The translations under genes and the position numbers were made by a program. Source: Diplocarpon mali (Eukaryota > Ascomycota > Leotiomycetes > Helotiales > Drepanopezizaceae). From it: 36,496 bases of DNA. The stretch spans positions 1 through 36,496 of the forward strand of contig JAENRP010000402.1 of the NCBI GenBank assembly GCA_024741835.1, read 5' to 3'. This document shows, piece by piece, positions 23,303 to 29,899 of this stretch. Below the pieces are notes generated by a model that was not told where the DNA came from, ran no database searches, and saw only the letters and a program-made list of their open reading frames with translations. Positions within the stretch are counted from its first letter, which is position 1; each line of letters starts with the position of its first letter.

Positions 23303-24101
23303 CAACTCCTTTAATAATAGAACTATTAACTATTATATAATTCCTATTATAAAATAATCGACTAAAGAATTTGCTATATAAGAAAAGTCTTATAAGTCAT
23401 CTACACTTATACCTTATTGTTTTAAGAACTCTTAATAGATCTTATTGAATCTAGCGTAAAATACTATATAATAAAAAGAGCTAAACACTAAGGAGAAAAT
23501 TATCTTAAAGGAATACGTTTCAAACAATACTACTCTATTCTTAGTATTTATAAGATAAGGTACATTTATTAATCTCGATTTAGAATAGGAACCTAGAAAG
23601 GGCGGTTTTTTAACTATTAGTAATAACTATATAGAAGTTATTAGTAATGATTTACTTAAGAACGGCATTAACTTAGAAGATTTTCTTATTAACTCATTTA
23701 GCATAAAGAGACTAAGTATAGTAAGATAGGGTAGGGCAGGAGAATCTTTTGCAAAGTTTTATACAACCCTTAGTATGATAAAAGGCGGTCTATTATCAAA
23801 GGCCCTTATAGGTAGAAGATTATAGAATAACCTATTAGTAGTAATAGCTATAAAGGAGTTGTTCTTAAAGGATATGATATAACTGATAATATATCTAAAG
23901 AAATATAAGTAAGAACTTTTTAAAGATTTTGCTAATACTTAAAAGCTAGTATAATAACTAGAACTATAGTTATATAGCGATAAATCCTAGGCTAAGACGA
24001 AAGGCACTAAAGATAATATTAAGGCTAATAATATGATTAATAAGACAATTCTTCTTAAGAAATATAGCACTAAGAAACCTTATATTAAAACTCCTAATAA
24101 G

Positions 24102-24124
24102 ACTCTTAGGCCTGGCCTATAACT
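24102..24124. repeat. 23-bp palindromic element in ORF B (4 of 4)
   Basis: Left arm ACTCTTAGGCC, right arm GGCCTATAACT. In frame, reading TLRPGL then a RIP stop then L. Confidence 0.83.
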
Positions 24125-24526
24125 CAATTTAAATAAAGGCAAGAGTAAGGAAGTATTATCTAAGGAGCTGCCTACCTTATCCCTCTTTATAATAAAAGAC
24201 TTTTTAAAGGATAATAATAATAATAAAGAGAATAATAACGATAATACTATAATATAAGTCTCCCTCCTTAATAGCAGAAGCTATTAAGCTATTCTAGCAT
24301 TTATACAAAATACTAAAGCTCTTGCAATACTAAGACTAGACTCTTCTAATACTAATAGTAAACTATTAAAAAGAAGTAGGCACTTTATAAAAAGAGTATT
24401 ATCTAAAGATAGTTCTCCTTATCCTTTAAAGAGAACTAAGGAAAATTAACATCTAAGTTAGTACTATTTTTAATTGTTTTTACAACCCTATAGCTTGTTT
24501 GTTTATTTTGCTAGTTTCGTTTTTTA

Positions 24527-24549
24527 ACTCCTAGGCCCGGCCTATAGGT
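24527..24549. repeat. 23-bp palindromic element in the inner 3' region
   Basis: Left arm ACTCCTAGGCC, central C, right arm GGCCTATAGGT. It corresponds in position to 9233-9255 of the outer copy; both are preceded by a T-run and AA. Confidence 0.88.
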
Positions 24550-24556
24550 AAAAAGC

Positions 24557-24602
24557 NNNNNNNNNNNNNNNNNNNNNNNNNNNNNNNNNNNNNNNNNNNN
24601 NN
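24557..24602. other. Assembly gap (46 N)
   Basis: Run of N between the palindromic unit at 24527 and a run of A. Its true length is unknown, so the stated length of the inner Gypsy-2 copy depends on it. Confidence 0.99.
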
Positions 24603-24789
24603 AAAAAAAACTCTTCTTTTTTCTTTTTACCCTTTAATAAGGATATAGCCCTAATTTAGGCCTTTTAATATATTAGTTTTCTCGCACTTAGGGTTTGCTA
24701 GTAATTAATATACTATTGCCTTAACCTATATTATTTTATATTCTTTACTAATAGTAGTAAGGGCTACTACTTTTATTATTTAAAATATA

Positions 24790-25035
24790 TATAAAGACCT
24801 AAGATAAATAGGTCTTATAATATATATTATATAATCGGCGTAAGATAGTAAGAGGATAAAAGGGCCATCTTCTATATATAGAGATAGCGCGCGTCGCTAT
24901 AAGTACTAAATATACCCTATACTTAGGACTTATTCCTAATATCTTATTTAAGAGAGCCCGCTTATGGTGCTTCCTCCTCTTGTTTTTAGGTCTTCCTTTA
25001 GGCCTATTCTTGTGTTGTCTCCCCTCTGTTTTATA
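24790..25035 (+). repeat. Gypsy-2 inner copy 3' LTR
   Basis: 246 bp, partner of 9273-9518, starting TATAAAGACC and ending CTGTTTTATA. Followed by ATAT (25036-25039), the same 4 bp that precede the 5' LTR. Some TG dinucleotides are retained near 24966-25028, so RIP is lighter here than in the 5' LTR. Confidence 0.93.
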
Positions 25036-25128
25036 ATATATAGAAGGAGAGGGGGAAGGGGAAGGGGGGAGGTGCGATAGTAAATAAATAAAAATAATAA
25101 AAACTCCTTTTCCTCTTTTAGTAATGCG

Positions 25129-25151
25129 ACTCTTAAGCTAGGACCGCAAGT
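25129..25151. repeat. 23-bp palindromic element at the end of outer gag
   Basis: Left arm ACTCTTAAGCT, right arm GACCGCAAGT. On the minus strand it can be read TCGPSLRV, but that frame differs from the gag start frame by one. The gag frame is uncertain here. Confidence 0.8.
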
Positions 25152-25559
25152 CAAAAGCTTAAAGTTATTAAAGCTATTAAATCGTAATTTTAAAGAAAAT
25201 TCGAAGATAATTTCAAGTAATCTTAAGCGTATATACCCTAACTAATTTAAAAGGCGTCCTTGCTAAAGAAAATCTAAGCTTTATATAAAATTCGATTAAT
25301 AATTTAGGAATTTCTTTAATATAGCTATATTCGATTATTAAGCCTTTTTAAGGTGGCAACTCGCTTATTCAACCTAAGGGAAGCTAGATTTAGGTATTTA
25401 GAGTTCGCGTGCTAGTTTTTGCCTTCTAAAGCCTATTGATTACTAAACTAAGAGGCGCGATAAGTTTCTTAAAGAAGGCCTTTGATTAAGGTTTCTAAAT
25501 ATTAAATGTAAAGTTTAGAAAACTAGGCTTTAAGTTCCTTGATTTTTAAGGCAGATTTT

Positions 25560-25582
25560 ACTCTTAGGCTAAGACCGCAAGT
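25560..25582. repeat. 23-bp palindromic element in outer gag
   Basis: Left arm ACTCTTAGGCT, right arm GACCGCAAGT. On the minus strand in frame with the gag start at 26458, reading TCGLSLRV. Same site as 11205-11227 in the inner gag. Confidence 0.87.
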
Positions 25583-26458
25583 GAAAGGTATAACTATTAG
25601 GTTCTTCTTTACCTCCTCTATAACTTTTAGAGCTTTCGAGTGTTCTTGGACCAGGCTCTTAAGGTCTTTAGTATAAGAGGGAGTAAGGGCTTTTTCCTAC
25701 TCTATAGCATTAATAGTTCTCTTATTAAGATCTGCTTTTAAGGCAAAGGCCGAGAATTCCTTAAATAAGGCAAAGGTTATAAGGTCTTGCTTATAGATCC
25801 TAAAATGCTTAATGATCTTATTTTAAAGGCTAATAGGTAATTTAAGTAAGAAAAGGCGTCCTCTTTCAACTTTATTAAGAATCTTCTAATTGATTAAGGT
25901 ATTCGATACTTAAGTAAAGGTCCAATAGTAGTTTTTAAGTTCCTTAGGAGTATAAGTAATAAGAATAAACTCCTTTAGAAAGGCCAAAGTATTGCGAATC
26001 TACTATCTATCAAATTTCTGAAATTCAAATTTAAGAGCTTTAATAAGGAGTTCCTAGGATTTATAAAGCTTCTACTTAGGCAAAGATTTAATAATATCTT
26101 TACTAATTTGATTACAATAGTAAGGAAGTTGATTGATTATCTTATTATATCTAATATTAAAATTATAATAAGTCTCCTTATATTATTTAAGGAAATTAGT
26201 AATATTAGCTCTAATGAAATAAGGAGTACTAGAGGAACTAGAAAGGGGAAAATGATTAGTGATAGCTTTAAAGGCGGCTATTATCGCTTTATTTGTTTTA
26301 ATAAGAGGGGGGGAGCTAGGTCGAATATAAGGCCTAAGGTATTCTAAGGAGTTTTCAGAATCCGAATTAATCTTAAAGTGACTAAGGCGAGTTTAAAAAG
26401 ATTCGGGCAAAGGGTTAATAAGGTATTTAAAATTGATATTTTTAGTATTTTCTAATAT

Positions 26459-27278
26459 CGATATTAAAAAAGCAGGTGCAATTATTAAAGGGGAAGATAA
26501 AGAATTTAAATTGTGCAAAATTGTATTTTTATATTCCTACTCGCAGGCCTAGCTTAGGAGTGAAAATCCGGCTTTTGCAGAAAGTTTATTTATACTTTGC
26601 TAAGACTTCTTTAGTAGGTATAAAGCAATAAATAAGGGTACTGCAATTACTAGCAGTAAGAAAAGGTTTATTAAATTAAAGACTAATTTCTAAGATAAAG
26701 TTTTTAAGAAAGATTTATCTTAGCTTCTAGGACAATTCTTATTAATTCTTAAAATCAGTATATCCTAAGGGTTGTTTTTAAAGCAAAGAATAGAGTTCTA
26801 TCGAGTAGAGGCGGCTGAAGTATCTGATTTAGCTTTTTAAGAAAACTGAGGAGATACTACCGATTAGAGCTTTCGTTTAGTATTATATGAATACTCGAAA
26901 CTGCTATTGTTTAAAGTAGCTATAATGGCTAATCAAACTTCTTTATATTAGAGAGGCTAGAAACCCGATAATCGTACTGATAAGCTGATAATTTAAGCTT
27001 TTTTTTAGATTAGAGGTAAGAGAGGCGGAATAGGGGCCGAAATGGGAAAATCTAAGGTTGTTGATAGTAGAGAGTGGCAATCGACAGTTCCAAATAACTG
27101 AGGGATTGCAAGGTCGATAATAGAGGAGTGATAACCGATAGTTATAAATAACTAAATGATTGTAGCTTTAAAAGGGGTTTTCAAAGGGTTAATCTCTTAT
27201 CTGCGAACTAAGAGAATTAAGAGGAGAAGTCGTATAAAGATGAAATCTTAAAGGAATCGTCCTTGCGTAGGTCACTAA
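26459..27278 (-). other. Gypsy-2 outer copy leader
   Basis: Homologous in inverted orientation to 9519-10277. Starts on the minus strand with TTAGTGACCTACGCA next to the LTR. Contains a repeat of about 60 bp around 27060-27150 (two copies of a TAACTGAGGGATTG / TAACTAAATGATTG type sequence) that the inner copy lacks or has lost. No gene is supported. Confidence 0.65.
26539..26561. repeat. 23-bp palindromic element upstream of outer gag
   Basis: Left arm ACTCGCAGGCC, central T, right arm AGCTTAGGAGT. Matches the position of 10196-10218 in the inner copy. Confidence 0.88.
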
Positions 27279-27524
27279 TATAAGATAGAGGGGAGATAAT
27301 ATAAGAATAGGCCTATGTAAAGACCAAAGACAAAAAGGAGGAAGCACTATAAGCGGGCTCTCTAAAGATAAGAACTAGGACAATTCACTAGTTAGGGGTA
27401 GAATAGGTGGTTGGCATTGCGCGCTATCTTTAAGTATAATAGTAGTCCTATATATACCCCTTTCTTAGTCCTTATCTGACCATATGACCTATGTCACGAG
27501 ATCCTCCACTTCTAGGTCTTTATA
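27279..27524 (-). repeat. Gypsy-2 outer copy 5' LTR
   Basis: 246 bp, partner of 8826-9071, followed by target duplication CTAT (27525-27528). It retains GTCACGAG and GACCATATG words that are RIP-changed in the partner. Confidence 0.93.
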
Positions 27525-27903
27525 CTATATAAAGGGAGTTTAAGGCTCAGTCTCTATAATTGATTTAAATAGGAGTCTTAGATTAGTAAAAATAGTAATA
27601 TTATAAAGCTTAGTAAAGAATATATATTTACTAAACCACTTCACCTAAGAGGCAAAGGTATTAAGGCGAGACTTAAAGATACTTAAAGCGTTAGATATAT
27701 TAAATAGAGTCTAGTGAAAAAGGTTAAGTATATAAATAAAGTTTATAAATAAGGTTCGATCAGAAAATGGAGATTTGTTAATTAAAAATAAAGGTCCTTT
27801 AAGTTGTTATAAATACTTGAAAAGTAGGTTAAGAGCTCGAAGGGCCCTTTAGCCAATTGCATATAAAGAAAAAGCATATTAAAGTGCTTACAGGGCTTAT
27901 AAA
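27525..27903 (-). pseudogene. Copia-1 segment: N-terminal gag
   Basis: Aligns with 35664-36041 of Copia-2. On the minus strand it opens directly behind the 5' LTR. In Copia-2 the same frame reads ALYALNRLFEYL and SINKSLFSN, so gag starts close to the LTR. Interrupted on its left by Gypsy-2. Non-functional. Confidence 0.85.
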
Positions 27904-28100
27904 TATAGTGCAGTCGGCTGGAGGGCCTTTATTAGGTCGCTTAAGAGGCTTGCAGAAGTAGGGGAAGATGATTAATTATATTATTATCTAATGTATATAT
28001 GGTAAGGAGACTTCGGAAAGAAAAGGGAGAGTCTATGACTTAGCAGAGTCACGTAGAGGGTCTCTAGGATAAGTGGAGACTCCGCCCATTCTGTACAATA
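27904..28100 (-). repeat. Copia-1 5' LTR
   Basis: 197 bp, matching 28245-28441 and 36042-36238. Starts TATAGTGCAGTCGG and ends TCTGTACAATA. The best-preserved copies of the ends (TGTAGTGC and GCACGACA) form short inverted termini. The 3' LTR of Copia-1 would lie left of the window. Confidence 0.9.
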
Positions 28101-28244
28101 GAAGTTTATTCGCAGTTTTAGTTTAAGAGTTATTTTTGCAAATTTCACTTACGATCTTAGCTTAAGAGTTATTATTAGCGAATCTGTAAAATCTACTTAT
28201 AATCTTAGCTTAAAAGTCATTTCTATTAAATTTACTTATAATTT
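28101..28244 (+). repeat. Left half of a tandem array of palindromic units
   Basis: Contains 23-bp units at 28108-28130, 28147-28169 and 28195-28217 and the first 11 bases of a fourth (28234-28244), at spacings of 39, 48 and 39 bp. The end AATTT (28240-28244) is the target duplication of Copia-2. The array resumes at 36244. If the Copia element is removed, one stop-free plus-strand frame (S-L-R-V repeated) continues across the junction. Confidence 0.85.
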
Positions 28245-28441
28245 TGTAGTGCGGTCGGCTGGAGGGCCTTTATTGGGTCGCTTAGGAGGCTTGCAGAAGT
28301 AGGGGAAGATGATTGATTATATTATTATCTAGTATATATATAGTAATAAGACTTTAGAAAGAAAAGGGAGAGTCTATGACTTAGCAGAGTTATATAGAAG
28401 GTCTTTAGAATAAGTAGAGACTCCGCCTATTCTATATAATA
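28245..28441 (-). repeat. Copia-2 3' LTR
   Basis: 197 bp. The left end TGTAGTGCGGTCGG is intact; the right end has decayed to TCTATATAATA. Inside it the minus strand reads TTAATTAAAAGGTA, a modest purine-rich run in the polypurine-tract position. Confidence 0.92.
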
Positions 28442-28903
28442 TACCTTTTAATTAAGCGATGCTTTTAAAATCGCTTAGCTATATAAATAAAATAAAAGAA
28501 AGAATAGCAGTTATAAAGAAAAGAGGCTCTATCTTATATGCTACCCTTTTAAAGGTCGTTCCTTTTAAAATAAGAAGGGTTACTATAGGTAATAAGCGCT
28601 CTTAGGAATCTTCGCAATTCTACGCTAGTACTCTATTAAGCTTCTTATAAAGTATTTCCATTATAAAGGTTCTCCTTCCTTTCTTTTAAAAATAACCCTC
28701 TTTTATTATTTAAAAATATTATCTTTATACTAATAATTTTTAAATATAAAAGGAACTCCCGCTTATTATAGCCTTAGCTGCCTTTGCAAAGTAAGACCCT
28801 TAGAATCCCTATATCTTGCGTCGCACTGACTTTGCGCTAGGTCGCTAGTACTCCCTTAGGAGCTATAACCCTATCCCGGTCCTCTTAACGCCTACTAGGA
28901 AAT

Positions 28904-29068
28904 ATGCTGCTGCTGCTATCGCCTTTGCTACTACTATTGCCCTTGCTGCCGCCGCCATTTAAGAGCCTTGCCCCTACTGCGCGCTGTATACCTAAGCCTA
29001 CGATAGAGCGCAATAACGCATGCGTATATTATATTATATATAGGAGTATTAGTAATCTCGATTATTAA
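28904..29068 (+). CDS. Possible short Leu-rich reading frame in the GC-richer island
   Basis: ATG at 28904 opens a 54-codon frame starting MLLLLSPLLLLLPLL, which looks signal-peptide-like. The Leu run comes from CTG/CTA triplets that would read as Ala in the next frame, so it may be an accident of low complexity. There is no supporting homology. Listed as a weak candidate only. Confidence 0.12.
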   Translation: MLLLLSPLLLLLPLLPPPFKSLAPTARCIPKPTIERNNACVYYIIYRSISNLDY

Positions 29069-29320
29069 TACTTTAATAGCACCTTTAGTACGCATTGCGT
29101 TTATTATATAATGCTAAGCAATAGCTGCTAATAGGCCAGCGGACCTCTCCTTACCTCTTAAAAGGCTATTGTATCGGCCTATGCCTATAGCGCCTTTAAA
29201 GAGGAGGTAGTACTACTACTTAATATAGTAAAGGGTACGCTTTAAAGCTTTTATAGTATATTTTATCAAGTCTTATTAAGTTTTAGGCTAATTTTAAAAG
29301 ATAGGAGCGATTAGACCTTA

Positions 29321-29629
29321 GTGCTAAAAGGGCCTGCTACTCCTGCGAGTAGTAGTACTGCTGCCTCCCCTGCTCTTAGTATACCGTTTCCATTCGCTCC
29401 TAGCCCCTTTGCTATAGCTGCTATCGCTCCCTTTGCCACTGCTGCTGTCGCTCCCGTCCCTGCTGCCGCCTTTAACGCCGACCCGTTTGTATCTCTATTC
29501 GTCTTTCCTACCCCTATTATCGCCGCTCCTGCCTTTGCTGCCGCTATACCTCCTGCCTTTGCCCTTGCTATCGCTAGTATATTCGCCGGCGGGCCTCTAG
29601 CTAAGGGAGTGCCTTTAGGCCTCTCTTAA
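29321..29629 (+). CDS. Ala/Pro-rich open frame, probably part of a captured or low-complexity protein
   Basis: 102 codons without a stop from ATG 29321, about one third Ala, rich in Pro, Ser and Phe (for example PFAPSPFAIAAIAPF). The frame extends in both directions if RIP-type stops are ignored: upstream into AFKEEVVLLLNIVKG (about 29190) and downstream into EEIYTKLIAMASQLLALAKRI (to about 29700). That gives a helix, linker, helix layout. The opposite strand in the pol frame is Arg/Gln-rich with stops, so the plus strand is the better coding candidate. Function unknown. It may equally be non-coding repeat sequence. Confidence 0.35.
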   Translation: MLKGPATPASSSTAASPALSIPFPFAPSPFAIAAIAPFATAAVAPVPAAAFNADPFVSLFVFPTPIIAAPAFAAAIPPAFALAIASIFAGGPLAKGVPLGLS

Positions 29630-29899
29630 GAAGAGATCTATACAAAGCTTATAGCTATGGCTTCGCAGCTTCTGGCCTTAGCTAAGAGAATTTGAGAGAG
29701 GGTCGCGCTTTATAATAGCGGCTTAAGAACGTTACCTATTCTATATTTTTATAAAAGGAGAGCTTTTATAATACGCTTTATAAAAGAAAACAAATGAATA
29801 TAATTGTAAGAGAGTAGGAGCTTATAAGTATAAGTCTCTTAATAATAAGTAACTACTTACTAATAAGTATAAGTTGCTAAACGATTGTTTAGAAACTTC

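Larger units (their letters stand above)
21006..24449 (+). pseudogene. ORF B: second long accessory gene of Gypsy-2, paralogue of ORF A
   Basis: The reading frame begins PKKNISVVALGSKS after an ATA at 21006 that aligns with the ATG of ORF A, so the start was probably lost by one G>A change. It runs 1,148 codons in one frame to TAA at 24447-24449, with only RIP-type stops. Colinear landmarks with ORF A: FDNFL (21240), PIVRAI then LNHF near 21490, RIYYKLYLSA (23121), NNLLVVIAIKELFL (23826). The C-terminal part is Asn/Lys-rich and basic (KRSRHFIKRVLSK, PLKRTK), suggesting nuclear or nucleic-acid association. No known catalytic motif is seen and the family is not recognised. Four palindromic elements lie in frame. 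It is too diverged from ORF A to be a recent duplicate, which suggests that both were kept as separate genes. Confidence 0.8.
24450..24789 (+). other. Gypsy-2 inner copy 3' region with a palindromic unit and an assembly gap
   Basis: Non-coding sequence between ORF B and the 3' LTR. It contains the palindromic unit 24527-24549 and, 7 bp later, a gap of 46 unknown bases (24557-24602) followed by an A-run. The last part matches the outer 3' region (9072-9230 read on the minus strand), confirming that this is the element's real 3' end. No clear polypurine tract survives before the LTR. Confidence 0.75.
9273..25035 (+). mobile_element. Gypsy-2 inner copy: 15.76-kb Ty3/Gypsy-type element with two extra long genes
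   Basis: Bounded by 246-bp LTRs (9273-9518 and 24790-25035) in the same orientation, with 4-bp duplication ATAT at 9269-9272 and 25036-25039. On the plus strand the order is LTR, leader, gag (10278-11927), pol (about 11940-16790), spacer, ORF A (17102-20419), spacer, ORF B (21006-24449), 3' region, LTR. No LTR, inverted terminal repeat or target duplication marks ORF A or ORF B as a later insertion. At 15.8 kb it is much larger than typical fungal Gypsy elements (5-8 kb). All genes carry RIP stops. A 46-base assembly gap is at 24557-24602. Confidence 0.9.
25040..26458 (-). pseudogene. Gypsy-2 outer copy gag
   Basis: Homologous to the inner gag in the opposite orientation. The start aligns with the inner ATG but reads ATA at 26458-26456. 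The capsid-like part (26350-25700) follows the inner copy closely, then a palindromic element coding TCGLSLRV at 25582. Beyond about 25500 the sequence diverges from the inner gag but stays readable (VATLKRLNNRI and similar) to about 25150, where a second palindromic element lies in a different frame. It ends at the insertion point of the inner copy, with no pol behind it. An Arg/Gly-rich reading frame across 26108-26347 on the plus strand is its antisense shadow. Confidence 0.82.
8826..27524 (-). mobile_element. Gypsy-2 outer copy: gag-only deletion derivative, split by a nested full copy
   Basis: Bounded by 246-bp LTRs (8826-9071 and 27279-27524) with 4-bp target duplication CTAT at 8822-8825 and 27525-27528. 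The coding direction is minus. Without the nested insertion (9273-25035 plus one 4-bp duplication) it is only about 2.9 kb: 5' LTR, leader, a gag relic (about 26458 to 25040), a short 3' region (9072-9272) and 3' LTR. Pol and the two extra genes of the inner copy are absent. The LTRs match the inner copy at both ends but differ strongly in the middle, so it is a separate subfamily, presumably non-autonomous. Confidence 0.88.

Noticed and set aside
24948..25154. 68-codon minus-strand frame across the inner 3' LTR boundary
   Set aside because: It joins outer gag sequence to the LTR of another element through the insertion point, so it is an accident of nesting.
26108..26347. 79-codon plus-strand frame
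   Set aside because: Antisense shadow of the outer gag, which aligns with the inner gag on the minus strand.
8826..27524. Treating the four 246-bp LTR-like repeats as one element with duplicated ends
   Set aside because: The two pairs are in opposite orientation, each has its own 4-bp duplication, and the LTR middles differ between pairs but agree within them.
27904..28441. A miniature LTR element (LTR, 144 bp, LTR)
   Set aside because: The left LTR is continuous with Copia-1 gag and the right LTR pairs with 36042-36238 through the AATTT duplication, so they belong to different elements.
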